DNA from: Pseudomonas serboccidentalis
GTDB taxonomy: Bacteria; Pseudomonadota; Gammaproteobacteria; Pseudomonadales; Pseudomonadaceae
Direction: 5' to 3'
Assembly (NCBI RefSeq): GCF_028830055.1
Contig: NZ_CP101655.1
Location: forward strand, 5,484,154-5,548,153
Length of the DNA: 64,000 bases
The stretch's first letter is position 1. Every line of letters starts with the position of its first letter. Made by a program: the position numbers and the translations under genes. Shown here in pieces: positions 50,352 through 59,793 of the stretch. Below the pieces are notes generated by a model. It was given only the letters and a program-made list of their open reading frames with translations. It was not told the DNA's origin and did no database searches.

Positions 50352-50392
50352 AATAAAAAACCTCCAGATCAAGAGATGAGGAGGTTTTTAAA
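50352..50392 (-). terminator. Terminator of the methyltransferase-helicase-AlkB operon
   Basis: AAAAACCTCC pairs with GGAGGTTTTT around a 14-base loop, with a T-run on the minus strand, 17 bases past the stop of the AlkB-fusion gene. The stretch 50142-50351 holds no gene that I can support; it should contain the promoter of the TerD-like gene. Confidence 0.8.
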
Positions 50393-50408
50393 GAGAATAT
50401 TTGACGAA

Positions 50409-52586
50409 TTAGTTAATGTTGGTTGGTGGCTCTCTATTAACTTTTCTGAACGTTAAAGAAATTCGACGCCCTCGTACACTGTCCTGCTCGTTTTTGCGTT
50501 GTGGTATTTCATGTGACCACTCATATCGGGCTGGTCCATCCATTGAGACTGCACTTCGTTGAGCAAGGCGAGTCTCAAATTTATCATTGCCTGATCTGAA
50601 AATCATTTGCCATGTTTCGCATAGACTGATGGTCACAATAGGACCGCGGAAGCAGTCGGGGCAATCAATGTGCTTACTAATTCCCTGGTTTCCTACGTAC
50701 TCATTAACGATCACTTGATCGGGTAATTCCTTCACCATGCCGAGGTCGAATAAGCGCTGCCCCAAAGTTTGCGCCCACGTTGGTAAAGGCCCTAGATACG
50801 AGGCAGAGTCAACCTTGCGAAGCTTGTAATTGTATTTCCAACCATAGTGCTGGACTCTACGTTTCAAGTCAGATAACCAATCACCCAGCTCGACCCACTC
50901 CAGCAAGCGAATCTCTTCTTCTTTGGTTATGAAATCACGCATAACCTTGAGACCTTTCGGTGCGAGTGGCTCGGTCACTATCTCCGGGGCAACCATTTCG
51001 CGTGGCGGGAGAGGAAGTTTTTGCGCGATACTTCCAGTTGCCAACCATTTTTTGAAAATGCCTGAGTCAAATCGATCGACTTGTTCGGCACCCTCAGCCA
51101 GATCGAAATAGAGATCGCCCGTTACATTGAGTTGACGGGCGCTTTGATCAATTTCAATGTGCCCAGGGCCCGATAGTTGAATAGTACTATTTTGGATTCG
51201 CAAAGTAGGGCGAATGGCGCTGGGGAAGAGACTTCGGGCAATCTCGATAGCTTTTTCCAGAACAGCAGGGTTTTCGAAGCTTGCGTTAAACCAGGTTCCA
51301 CGCTTGCCTAACGGACGTTCAGCCCAGGTTATATCGCAGTTCAAAAGTTCGATTTGACCTTGAGCATTTTTCCAACTCAGTGCACCGAGCGGATTCCCAG
51401 GCCATTGAGGAGCAGGAGCCTTTTGGGTAGATCTCAGTTGCCACGTGATCAAGGCTAGAAGTCGACTTGATTCAGTAAGTCCTCTGAAACGCAGCTCAAG
51501 ATTTCGATAACCTGTGACCAGCCCGCTCAGTATGGCACCCGACCACCAGATAGCAGGGGGTAAGGCGGGCATATCGTTTTTCCAGGTGATGAACTGGTCA
51601 GGTTTTGGGCGCAACAGAATCAGCTGTAGCACCAAGCCTACCGGGTCATAGTCGCCTCTTTCTTTTTGCACGATCTGTTTGTCTTCCAGAATCGCGCTCG
51701 TTTGCAGAAGCAGTTCGTCCAGCTCGCCAGGTTCAATGGCTGCGCATCGGGCTTTGTCGCATATGGTTTCGAGCAGTTCCGAAGGGCGCCATGCCTCTCG
51801 TACATTGACTTCGGAAAATGTCTCAACCATGGCGCGCCACAAGGCGATTGCCGGTGTCGTAACTGTTGGCTCAGAAGGCTGATGCCATGGCAAATAAGCG
51901 AGCCATGGTGCATCAAGGGCACCAAGAAGTTCAGAGGGCTGTTGATCTGACAATGAGCTGCAGAGAACATCCAGCCACGGCTCTATGGTGGGGATAGCCC
52001 ACACCGCCATCGTTGCGGCACCTCGTAATGCATTCCATCGATCTGGCGGGAATATAGGTGTGCTTGGTGATTTCTTGGGAGGATTAAAAGCCTGAGTGAC
52101 TTCGTCCACAACGAAAATCGGCTGTTTTGGCAACGCAAGGTTCGAGAAGCTATGCACCATAGCAATCAAGCGCTCTCTGTCTGATTCAGACTTCACGCAA
52201 AATTGACTGACTGCGAACAAAGGCAGTGCGCTGGGCCAACAGATTTTCTTGTCTATCTTCAGATCGAATGAACCGTTGGCCCACGATCTATTGCGGTATC
52301 TCAGCACCTTTATCTGGGGAAGCCGATCTGGATCGAACCACGCGGTAACGGCGATTCGGTCCTCTGGGAGCTTGAGCTCCAATGGTTGATTTACACCCAG
52401 ATACAGGGCTTTTTCGTTTGCAGGCATGCACCATTCGTCGGCCAGAAAACTCAGCCAGGCCCGGTGGTCGAGCGAGAGAGCGAATCCTTTTCTGGGAGGC
52501 TGACTTTCAACAGGGCAAGCGTCGTCCTGCTCGCTTTCAAGGAACAATGGCATCGTTGTCATTGGCGCCTGCGGCTTCGCAATCAT
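50409..52586 (-). CDS. Fusion of unknown N-terminal region with AlkB-type dioxygenase
   Basis: The 725-residue product ends in an AlkB-like Fe(II)/2-oxoglutarate dioxygenase (about residues 545-720): the iron ligands are His639 and Asp641 in ISKHIDCPD and His692 in YEWSHEIPQ, and the RISLTFR motif (residues 708-714) is the AlkB signature for 2-oxoglutarate binding. NEYVGNQGI precedes the HxD. AlkB domains remove methyl groups from damaged DNA or RNA, or hydroxylate other targets. The first 530 residues show no motif I recognise. Its start overlaps the helicase stop by four bases, so it is coupled to it. It is last in the operon, before a terminator. Confidence 0.85.
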   Translation of the reverse strand: MIAKPQAPMTTMPLFLESEQDDACPVESQPPRKGFALSLDHRAWLSFLADEWCMPANEKALYLGVNQPLELKLPEDRIAVTAWFDPDRLPQIKVLRYRNRSWANGSFDLKIDKKICWPSALPLFAVSQFCVKSESDRERLIAMVHSFSNLALPKQPIFVVDEVTQAFNPPKKSPSTPIFPPDRWNALRGAATMAVWAIPTIEPWLDVLCSSLSDQQPSELLGALDAPWLAYLPWHQPSEPTVTTPAIALWRAMVETFSEVNVREAWRPSELLETICDKARCAAIEPGELDELLLQTSAILEDKQIVQKERGDYDPVGLVLQLILLRPKPDQFITWKNDMPALPPAIWWSGAILSGLVTGYRNLELRFRGLTESSRLLALITWQLRSTQKAPAPQWPGNPLGALSWKNAQGQIELLNCDITWAERPLGKRGTWFNASFENPAVLEKAIEIARSLFPSAIRPTLRIQNSTIQLSGPGHIEIDQSARQLNVTGDLYFDLAEGAEQVDRFDSGIFKKWLATGSIAQKLPLPPREMVAPEIVTEPLAPKGLKVMRDFITKEEEIRLLEWVELGDWLSDLKRRVQHYGWKYNYKLRKVDSASYLGPLPTWAQTLGQRLFDLGMVKELPDQVIVNEYVGNQGISKHIDCPDCFRGPIVTISLCETWQMIFRSGNDKFETRLAQRSAVSMDGPARYEWSHEIPQRKNEQDSVRGRRISLTFRKVNREPPTNIN

Positions 52587-53677
52587 CTGTTCAGAAGGTT
52601 CGGAGCGGGTAATCGGGATAGTTGCTGCTGAGTCAAAGGAGGCAGGCCGTTGAAAATGGTGAGGTGATCCCGTGCTCGTGCACAGAGCATGTACAGGCGT
52701 CTTTGCTCATCGGTGGTTCTTTCCGGAGTTGAGCGAAAGAGATCTTGCAAGTAGACGGTGTCGAATTCAAGGCCAATCACTGCGAGGCTTGTCAGAACAG
52801 TGATTCCGGGCGTCATCAACTTGATTTGATGCTCGCTGCCTTTGGGCGATTCGTGGGTATATACATCGATCCTTGTATCGGGGGGCAAGGAGGCTCGCAG
52901 TTGCGATTGCAGTTCTTGCGCGTCCCTGACTTTATGTACGATCACACCGATTATGCCACCTCGGTTGCGGTAGCCATTGGCGATCAGATTTACCGCATCT
53001 GCCCAATTGGAAATGGGTTCGAGGCGCGGCACTGAACCACCTCGCCCGCGACGGATAATGCCAGGTGGCAATGTATTGGCGCGATGATGGAAATGCTCAG
53101 CGACCCAGGCGATTTCTTCGGTGTTGCGATGGTTCTCCTTCAGTCGGACCGGCTCAGGCATGGGTGCATTGCGAATATCTTGAATAGAGGCTCGCTGATT
53201 GTCCGTAGTCTGATCTTCGTCGGCAAAAACAGTGACGTTCTTTGCGCCATAACGCACGGCCCATGCATAGAAATCAGCAGGCAGATTTTGGCCTTCGTCA
53301 ATGATCAGGTGGTCAAGTGTCGGCTCGACCTTCGCAGCTTCGTATTGCGCCATCACCGCCGGCCAGTCGTACTGAAATCGTTTGACCGGTTGGGGGGCGC
53401 GGAAATTGAATCGAGTGAAGAAGTCTCTGGTAAAAAACGTATTCATTGTGCTGGTAGTCGATCCGCTACCTAGCTGGGCAGCAAGCGCGGCGAGCATCCT
53501 GTTTTTGGTAATCAACACCGCACCGCGTTTCAAAGTTCTCAAATATTGAGTGCGGTGAACGGCCATCGTGGTTTTTCCCGAACCCGGAGGCCCCAGGACG
53601 AACAGGTTTTTATCCGGCGGCGCATCGTAAATCTGCATCTGTTCGTCGATCAAATCATCTAACAGCGGGAGTTTCAT
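52583..53677 (-). CDS. Compact UvrD/Rep-like SF1 helicase
   Basis: The 364-residue protein contains every core SF1 motif in a short form: motif I GPPGSGKTT, motif II HLIIDEGQNLP, motif III FADEDQTT, motif IV LKENHRNTEEIA, motif V LTSLAVIGLEFDTVYL and motif VI RRLYMLCARARDHL. It is about half the usual UvrD length, so the 1B and 2B insertions are missing or minimal. It could translocate on single-stranded DNA or RNA. It is 20 bases downstream of the methyltransferase and overlaps the AlkB-fusion gene, forming an operon. Confidence 0.88.
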   Translation of the reverse strand: MKLPLLDDLIDEQMQIYDAPPDKNLFVLGPPGSGKTTMAVHRTQYLRTLKRGAVLITKNRMLAALAAQLGSGSTTSTMNTFFTRDFFTRFNFRAPQPVKRFQYDWPAVMAQYEAAKVEPTLDHLIIDEGQNLPADFYAWAVRYGAKNVTVFADEDQTTDNQRASIQDIRNAPMPEPVRLKENHRNTEEIAWVAEHFHHRANTLPPGIIRRGRGGSVPRLEPISNWADAVNLIANGYRNRGGIIGVIVHKVRDAQELQSQLRASLPPDTRIDVYTHESPKGSEHQIKLMTPGITVLTSLAVIGLEFDTVYLQDLFRSTPERTTDEQRRLYMLCARARDHLTIFNGLPPLTQQQLSRLPAPNLLNR

Positions 53678-53697
53678 GAATGTTTATCTCTGCATGT

Positions 53698-54501
53698 TTA
53701 GCGTGTCGCACTCTTGAAAAAGAGGGCGTAATGAAGATCTTTAGGGTTACGCGTGAGCTCAAACAGCTCGACTTTCTCGCGAAAGGACTGAAAACCTCCA
53801 GCGATCAGAGAGTCATTGAAGGCAGGGAATTTTTCCCGGGCTTTTGGGCTTGAGCTGTTGGTATAGAGCACCGCGCATGGACCAGGACCTATGCGCTTGT
53901 GAGCGGCAAGGATGTCAGCAACCAATTCCTCCGGATCCAGAGTTGGGCTGGCAAGCAGGTACGATGCAACGAAAATAGTGAGTTCACCTCGCACGGCTCC
54001 GAAGTCGATATTCGACAGATTGTCGGTGAACTGAAGGTGCGTTTGAGGGTGCAGGGCGCCTTGGGCCTTTGTGGCCTCCGCCATCTGGTGTCCCAGGGCG
54101 AGCATGGATTCATACCGATCCACGCCGTAATAACGGAACATCTTTTCTTGTCCCAGCACCGAAGCCAGGGACAGGCCCGCAGTAAATGGGCCGCAGCCGA
54201 GATCGACTACCGTCGGGCGGTTGCTTAAAACCGAGGTTTTGAAGAGCTGATCGAAAGCGCATCTGAGTTCATCCAGATGTCGACTTTGGTTGTACTTTGC
54301 ATACAGAAGAGCTTTGTCCGGGCCTGCGAGTTTTTTCTGAGGGGCATCGAAGTCAGCTTGTCCACCTTTAATGACTTCATAAAAAACCGTGTCTCGCGGC
54401 CATCCCAAATACGTATTGGCTGTGGTTCGACAGTCGGCGTTAATTGGGTCGTTGACCACTTGGTCGATTACCCTGTCGAGCCATCCCGGGTATGCAGGCA
54501 T
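53698..54501 (-). CDS. Class I SAM-dependent methyltransferase
   Basis: The 267-residue product has motif I VVDLGCGPFTAGLSLASVL and an acidic motif II in YGVDRYESML, typical of class I methyltransferases. There is no NPPY-type or PC motif, so it is not a standard DNA N6-adenine, N4-cytosine or C5-cytosine methylase; RNA, protein or a small molecule is likelier. The ATG at 54501 has AAGGA 8 bases upstream. It heads the operon with the helicase and AlkB-fusion genes and diverges from the multicopper oxidase gene. Confidence 0.82.
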   Translation of the reverse strand: MPAYPGWLDRVIDQVVNDPINADCRTTANTYLGWPRDTVFYEVIKGGQADFDAPQKKLAGPDKALLYAKYNQSRHLDELRCAFDQLFKTSVLSNRPTVVDLGCGPFTAGLSLASVLGQEKMFRYYGVDRYESMLALGHQMAEATKAQGALHPQTHLQFTDNLSNIDFGAVRGELTIFVASYLLASPTLDPEELVADILAAHKRIGPGPCAVLYTNSSSPKAREKFPAFNDSLIAGGFQSFREKVELFELTRNPKDLHYALFFKSATR

Positions 54502-54729
54502 GCACAGTCCTTGTGTTTTTATTTGGATCCAATGAAGGGTTGTGGTCAAAGTGCCACTATTTTGTCCATACTTCAACCCCCTCTATCGGAGCATTGCCAG
54601 TTCGCTCCGCAAGTGATTTTTCACCCGGTGCGGCCCCGGGTCACCCTTACTGTTTCGCAATTGCAGGTGTATCGTATTTGCCTTTTGCGGGCCGCTGGCC
54701 CGACGCAGATACGTGAGGTAGTTGAGTTC

Positions 54730-56106
54730 ATGTCCTTTACCCGTCGCCAAATCCTCGGTGGCCTGGCCGGTCTTGTTGTCGTTGGTGTCGGAGCGGGAGG
54801 CGCGTCGCGTTACTGGCTGGGCAAGGTCGCCGAGGCCGAGGCCGGTCACGACTACGAACTGATCGCCGCGCCGCTGGACGTCGAGCTGGTGCCGGGGCAC
54901 AAGACCGAGGCCTGGGCGTTCGGCCCGTCGGCGCCGGGCACCGAGTTGCGCGTGCGTCAGGGCGAATGGCTGCGCGTGCGCTTCATCAACCACTTGCCGG
55001 TGGCGACCACCATTCACTGGCACGGCATCCGCCTGCCGCTGGAAATGGACGGCGTGCCGTACGTCTCGCAACTGCCGGTATTGCCCGGTGAGTACTTTGA
55101 TTACAAATTCCGCGTGCCGGACGCCGGTAGCTACTGGTATCACCCGCACGTCAGCAGCAGCGAAGAACTGGGGCGTGGGCTAGTCGGGCCGTTGATCGTT
55201 GAAGAGCGTGAACCGACCGGTTTCAAGTATGAAAAGACCCTGAGCCTGAAAAACTGGCACATCGACGAGCAAGGTAATTTCGTCGAATTCAGCATCCCCC
55301 GTGAAGCGGCCCGTGGCGGCACGGCCGGGCGGCTGTCGACCATCAACGGCGTGCCGTTGCCGGTGATCGAGTTGCCGGCCGGGCAGATCACCCGCGTGCG
55401 TCTGCTTAACCTCGACAACACCCTGACGTACCGCATCAACATTCCTGGCGTCGAAGCGCAGATCTATGCGCTGGACGGCAACCCGGTCGAGCCGCGGCCG
55501 CTGGGCAAGGAATACTGGCTGGGGCCGGGCATGCGCATTTGTCTGGCGATCAAGGCGCCGCCGGCCGGTGAAGAACTGTCGCTGCGTAACGGCCCGGTGC
55601 GCCTGGGCACCCTGCGCTCAGTGGTCAACAACGATGCGCCGACCGAGTGGCCGAAAGCCTTGCCCGCCAACCCGGTGGCCGAGCCGGATCTGGCGAATGC
55701 CGAGAAACTCAACTTCAATTTCGAATGGGTCGGTTCGGTGTCGGTCAACGTCGACAACGGCAAGCCGCCGAGCCTGTGGCAGATCAACGGCAAGGCCTGG
55801 GACATCACCGACAAGACTTGCGCTGACCGGCCGATCGCCAGCCTGAAGCTGGGCCAGAGCTACATTTTCGAATTGAAAAACATGACCCAGTACCAGCACC
55901 CGATCCACCTGCACGGCATGAGCTTCAAGGTGATTGCGTCGAACCGGCACAAGATCATCCCGTACTTCACCGACACTTACCTGCTGGGCAAGAACGAGCG
56001 TGCGCAAGTGGCGCTGGTAGCGGATAACCCGGGGGTGTGGATGTTCCACTGCCACGTGATCGACCACATGGAAACCGGCCTGATGGCCGCCATCGAGGTG
56101 AAGTGA
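54730..56106 (+). CDS. Multicopper oxidase, Tat-exported
   Basis: The 458-residue enzyme has a twin-arginine signal (MSFTRRQILGGLAGLVVVG) and three cupredoxin domains. Copper ligands are visible in TIHWHGIRLP, YWYHPHVSS, HPIHLHGMSF and MFHCHVIDHMETGLM, covering the type 1 and trinuclear sites. It oxidises metals or phenols in the periplasm using O2; the substrate is unknown. Upstream in-frame starts lie in the divergent promoter region and are not used. Its stop overlaps the tadA start. Confidence 0.92.
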   Translation: MSFTRRQILGGLAGLVVVGVGAGGASRYWLGKVAEAEAGHDYELIAAPLDVELVPGHKTEAWAFGPSAPGTELRVRQGEWLRVRFINHLPVATTIHWHGIRLPLEMDGVPYVSQLPVLPGEYFDYKFRVPDAGSYWYHPHVSSSEELGRGLVGPLIVEEREPTGFKYEKTLSLKNWHIDEQGNFVEFSIPREAARGGTAGRLSTINGVPLPVIELPAGQITRVRLLNLDNTLTYRINIPGVEAQIYALDGNPVEPRPLGKEYWLGPGMRICLAIKAPPAGEELSLRNGPVRLGTLRSVVNNDAPTEWPKALPANPVAEPDLANAEKLNFNFEWVGSVSVNVDNGKPPSLWQINGKAWDITDKTCADRPIASLKLGQSYIFELKNMTQYQHPIHLHGMSFKVIASNRHKIIPYFTDTYLLGKNERAQVALVADNPGVWMFHCHVIDHMETGLMAAIEVK

Positions 56107-56600
56107 TGCGCCAGATTCGCCCCGCCGCGATCATCGACCGCAGCCGTGACCGTGATTTCATGCGCGAAGCCCTGGCCCTTGCCGCCCAAGGCGCAGCCCT
56201 CGGCGAAGTGCCGGTGGGCGCGGTGCTGGTGCAGGACGGTGAGATCATCGGTCGTGGTTTCAACTGCCCGATCAGTGGCAGCGACCCGAGTGCCCATGCG
56301 GAAATGGTCGCGATCCGCGCCGCCGCTCAAGCGGTTAACAATTATCGCCTGCCGGGCAGCACGCTCTACGTGACGCTGGAGCCATGCAGCATGTGCGCCG
56401 GGTTGATCGTGCATTCTCGGATCGCGCGGGTGGTGTATGGCGCGCTGGAGCCCAAGGCGGGGATTGTGCAGAGTCAGGGACAGTTCTTTACCCAGGGCTT
56501 TTTGAATCACCGGGTGCTGTATGAAGGCGGGGTGCTGGCGGAGGAGTGTGGGGCGGTGCTGACCGAATTCTTCAGAGCCCGTCGCGCAAGTCGGGATTAA
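56106..56600 (+). CDS. tadA: tRNA-specific adenosine deaminase TadA
   Basis: The 164-residue enzyme converts A34 to inosine in tRNA-Arg(ACG). Zinc ligands and the catalytic Glu are in SAHAEMVAIR and LEPCSMCAGLIVHSRI. The ATG at 56106 overlaps the multicopper oxidase stop (TGATG), so expression is coupled. Confidence 0.95.
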   Translation: MRQIRPAAIIDRSRDRDFMREALALAAQGAALGEVPVGAVLVQDGEIIGRGFNCPISGSDPSAHAEMVAIRAAAQAVNNYRLPGSTLYVTLEPCSMCAGLIVHSRIARVVYGALEPKAGIVQSQGQFFTQGFLNHRVLYEGGVLAEECGAVLTEFFRARRASRD

Positions 56601-56676
56601 GATCAAAAGATCGCAGCCTTCGGCAGCTTCTACAGGGATCAATGTAGGAGCTGCCGAAGGCTGCGATCTTTTGATT
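56601..56676. repeat. REP-type inverted pair
   Basis: AAAAGATCGCAGCCTTCGGC and its inverted copy, inside-out orientation as at 37305, lie between the ends of the converging tadA and cmoB genes. Confidence 0.87.
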
Positions 56677-56681
56677 TTGCT

Positions 56682-57638
56682 TTATTTGCGGGCGACGATC
56701 ACTGCCCGCATCGGCGCCGGCAGCCCTTCGACGGTCTTGCTGTGATCCTCGGGATCAAGGAAGTCGCTCAACGACTGGTACTTCATCCACTCGGTGCCGC
56801 GCTGTTCTTCAACCGTGGTGGTGCTGACGTCCACACACTTCACATCGGTGAAACCTGCTCGGCGCAGCCACAATTCCAGTGCCGGCACCGAGGGCAGGAA
56901 CCACACGTTGCGCATCTGCGCGTAGCGGTCTTCCGGCACCAGCACCTGATGTTTGTCGCCTTCGACCACCAGGGTTTCCAGCACCAGTTCGCCGCCCTTG
57001 ACCAGGCAGTCCTTGAGCGCCAGCAAATGCTCGATCGGTGAGCGACGGTGGTAGAACACGCCCATGGAAAACACCGTGTCGAAACCTTCCAGATTCGGCG
57101 GCAGGTCTTCGAACGGGAACGGCAGATGCCAGGCGTTGGGCTCGGACAGGTAACGCTGCACCGCCTGGAACTGGCAGAAGAACAGCCAGTTCGGATCGAC
57201 GCCGATCACGCTGTCGGCGCCCGCACCAAGCATGCGCCACATGTAGTAGCCGTTGCCGCAACCGACGTCGAGGATGCGTTTACCCTTCAGGTCCAGATGC
57301 GGAGACACCCGCGACCACTTCCAGTCCGAGCGCCATTCGGTGTCGACATGCACGCCGAACAGGTCGAACGGCCCTTTGCGCCACGGCGACAGGCCCATCA
57401 GCGCGGTGCGCATTTGCGCGCGGGTTTCGTCGTCGCAATCGGTATCGAGTTTCAAGCCATTGAGCAGATCGATTTCGCTCGGCTGGATCTTCGGCAAGGC
57501 GTCCAGCGCACTTTGCCAGCGCTCCAGATCGCCGTGGCCCTTTTCCATTTTCTTGTCGAGTTGCACTTGCAGGGTGTTGGCCCAGTCGGCCAGCGGGGTA
57601 CCGGCCAGGCGGCGGGCGAGGGGGGACAGATCAATCAT
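56682..57638 (-). CDS. cmoB: tRNA uridine carboxymethyltransferase CmoB
   Basis: The 318-residue enzyme transfers the carboxymethyl group of carboxy-SAM to 5-hydroxyuridine at the wobble position. Signatures are [38 protein letters not shown] and [16 protein letters not shown]. Its start overlaps the stop of cmoA by four bases (ATGA), so the pathway pair is coupled. Confidence 0.96.
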   Translation of the reverse strand: MIDLSPLARRLAGTPLADWANTLQVQLDKKMEKGHGDLERWQSALDALPKIQPSEIDLLNGLKLDTDCDDETRAQMRTALMGLSPWRKGPFDLFGVHVDTEWRSDWKWSRVSPHLDLKGKRILDVGCGNGYYMWRMLGAGADSVIGVDPNWLFFCQFQAVQRYLSEPNAWHLPFPFEDLPPNLEGFDTVFSMGVFYHRRSPIEHLLALKDCLVKGGELVLETLVVEGDKHQVLVPEDRYAQMRNVWFLPSVPALELWLRRAGFTDVKCVDVSTTTVEEQRGTEWMKYQSLSDFLDPEDHSKTVEGLPAPMRAVIVARK

Positions 57639-58378
57639 GGCAAGGCAATCAACGAGGCAAAGTTAAGACACTGGAACCACGGCACGACTTTCGAGAACCC
57701 GGCGGCCAGCAGGCGTTCGCGGTGTTCTTCGAGGCTGTCGGGCTTCATGACGTTTTCGATGGCGCTGCGCTTCTGGGCAATTTCCAGTTCGCTGTAGCCG
57801 TTGGCGCGTTTGAACGCGACATGCAGATCGGTGAGTAGCGCGTGCTCCTCGGTATCGTTGAAACGCAGCTTCTCCGACAGAATCAACGCGCCGCCCGGCA
57901 GCAGCGATTGGCGAATGCGCGACAGCAATGCGGTGCGCTGCTCCGGGGCGATGAATTGCAGAGTGAAGTTCAGCGCCACCACCGAGGCGGGTTTGAACTC
58001 GAGCGCGAGGATGTCGCCTTCGATCACTTCGACCGGCAGCAATTCCTGGAACATCGAATCCTGACCGTTGAGGTACTCGCGGCAGCGTTCGACCATTGCC
58101 GCCGAGTTATCCACAGCGATCACCCGGCAACCGTCGGTACGCACGTGGCGACGCAGGGCTTGAGTGACCGCGCCCAGCGATGAGCCGAGGTCGTAGAGCA
58201 CGCTGTTCGGCTGTGCGAACTGCGCGGCGAGCACACCGAGGTTTTCGACGATGGTCGGGTAACCCGGCACCGAGCGCTTGATCATGTCCGGGAACACCCG
58301 CACCACGTCTTCGTTGAAGGCGAAGTCAGGCACCTGGGCCAAAGGCTTGGCGAAAATACGATCGGGTTCTTTGCTCAC
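57635..58378 (-). CDS. cmoA: Carboxy-SAM synthase CmoA
   Basis: The 247-residue enzyme makes carboxy-SAM from SAM and prephenate for CmoB. Signatures are [32 protein letters not shown] and [13 protein letters not shown]. The GTG at 58378 gives [13 protein letters not shown], the usual pseudomonad N-terminus; an ATG at 58414 is in frame but adds residues not seen in the family. Confidence 0.94.
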   Translation of the reverse strand: MSKEPDRIFAKPLAQVPDFAFNEDVVRVFPDMIKRSVPGYPTIVENLGVLAAQFAQPNSVLYDLGSSLGAVTQALRRHVRTDGCRVIAVDNSAAMVERCREYLNGQDSMFQELLPVEVIEGDILALEFKPASVVALNFTLQFIAPEQRTALLSRIRQSLLPGGALILSEKLRFNDTEEHALLTDLHVAFKRANGYSELEIAQKRSAIENVMKPDSLEEHRERLLAAGFSKVVPWFQCLNFASLIALP

Positions 58379-58484
58379 GGCGGTTCCGGCGGTGTCGGTG
58401 GAAAAGGCCGGCATTTTAGCCAAAGTGGCGCGGGGATGCTTGGGTTGTCTGATAAAGCGCCAGACACAAGCGTGGAATACATAA

Positions 58485-58619
58485 CTGTGGCGAGGGAGCT
58501 TGCTCCCGCTCGGCTGCGCAGCAGTCGTAAAACCTACTGACGAGATATACCTGCAGTATCGCGTGCGCCGAGTTTGGGGTCGCTTCGCAACCCAGCGGGA
58601 GCAAGCTCCCTCACCACAG
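58485..58619. repeat. Inverted repeat of a second REP family
   Basis: CTGTGGCGAGGGAGCTTGCTC and the inverted GAGCAAGCTCCCTCACCACA lie at the ends of a 135-base unit. The core (GAGGGAGCTTGCTCCC) differs from the other repeats here and is found only once in the window. Confidence 0.8.
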
Positions 58620-58622
58620 GGG

Positions 58623-59258
58623 TTAGTGAGGTTTCTGGGAGAAAGCGGAGGCAGCAATCCCCCACTGCCCAAGCCAGTAACTGAGGATGATCACGTACGG
58701 CGCAGCATGGAACGGCGCCACAAAGCGGTCGATGCCGATCACACTGTCAGAGAACACGAACGCCACCGCCCCCGCTGCCGCCAATAGCGCTGAACGCTGG
58801 GGCACATCGGTGCCGAGGCGGGCGAGGGCGCGCCAGAGCATTGCGCTGATGGCGGTGCCATAGACGACCACGGGCACCAGCAAAGGCCCCAGACCACCGG
58901 AAATCAAAATCCCCAGCAGCACCGCACCTACGCCGAGTGCAAGCACCAGCGGCAAGAGCGCCAGACGTTTGCAGTCACTCAGATAGGCCTTGAGATACGC
59001 CAGGTGCGCGACCAGAAACGCGCCGAGGCCAAACACAAACAAATCACCCGGCCACGCCAGCAACACATCCCCGAGCAGCGAAAAAATCAGGCCCAGGCTG
59101 ATCCAGCGCCGATAGTCGCTGGGCGGCGCATCATGCAGCCAGCCGAGCAACGCCAGGACGGGCAACGGTTTGACCAACAGGCACAGCAGCGCCGCATGGG
59201 TGCTCACACCGTAGAGAAACGTCACCGCGCCCATCAGCGCCAGAATCAGCCAGCCCAC
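58623..59258 (-). CDS. YhhN-family (lysoplasmalogenase-like) membrane protein
   Basis: The 211-residue protein has about eight membrane segments and motifs of the YhhN/TMEM86 family: [37 protein letters not shown] with conserved Asp residues, and [13 protein letters not shown]. Eukaryotic members hydrolyse the vinyl ether of lysoplasmalogens; the bacterial role is unclear. It starts two bases after the stop of the inhibitor-like gene on the same strand. Confidence 0.83.
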   Translation of the reverse strand: MGWLILALMGAVTFLYGVSTHAALLCLLVKPLPVLALLGWLHDAPPSDYRRWISLGLIFSLLGDVLLAWPGDLFVFGLGAFLVAHLAYLKAYLSDCKRLALLPLVLALGVGAVLLGILISGGLGPLLVPVVVYGTAISAMLWRALARLGTDVPQRSALLAAAGAVAFVFSDSVIGIDRFVAPFHAAPYVIILSYWLGQWGIAASAFSQKPH

Positions 59259-59260
59259 GA

Positions 59261-59653
59261 TCAGTTCACCGTAATCGCGCAGTCAAAGGTTTCCACCGGT
59301 AGCACTTCCGGCGCCCACGGCTGTTGCGAGGTCAAACGCAAACGCCCGGTGCCGTGAGCGAAGGCCTGGAAACGCCAGGTCGAAATGCCGGCCGCACCGA
59401 CCACTCCGGCGTCTTCAGGATTGCTATAAACCTCGGGGCTGAGCGCGCGCAGCACGCCGCCGGCCGAATCCTGAATGGCCCAGCGGTAACCGGTGGTGGG
59501 GTTGCTCGGCAGCATCACGATCAGGTTTTGCCCATTGGTGAGACGCACGGGGCATTCGCTCTGTTTTTCCACGGTCACGTTCTGTTTTGGCTGCGTGGCG
59601 CAGGCGGCCAGTAGAGAGAGGGCGAGGGGGACAAACAGGCGAGTGGGGGACAT
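59261..59653 (-). CDS. Chagasin-like (I42) cysteine-protease inhibitor lipoprotein
   Basis: The 130-residue protein has a signal peptide with lipobox LAAC, then the I42 fold with the NPTTGYRW motif, a loop rich in Gly (GVVGAAGISTWRF) and a final strand. Chagasin-type inhibitors block papain-like proteases by these loops. The ATG at 59653 is preferred to an earlier start without a signal peptide. It is followed two bases later by the YhhN-family gene. Confidence 0.85.
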   Translation of the reverse strand: MSPTRLFVPLALSLLAACATQPKQNVTVEKQSECPVRLTNGQNLIVMLPSNPTTGYRWAIQDSAGGVLRALSPEVYSNPEDAGVVGAAGISTWRFQAFAHGTGRLRLTSQQPWAPEVLPVETFDCAITVN

Positions 59654-59793
59654 AAGGTCAGCGGCTCCGACGTTGGCGACGAACGGCGAGCATAACTGAA
59701 GATGAGACAAAGTGTGTCGTGGAGTTGGCTGCTTTGATTGGGGTTACGGCTCGACCGATTGGGGGCGGTCAAACCGTGTGAACCCAGTGCCGT

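Noticed and set aside
54277..54729. Longer start for the multicopper oxidase
   Set aside because: The extension runs over the methyltransferase start and the divergent promoter region, and would bury the twin-arginine signal that starts at 54730.
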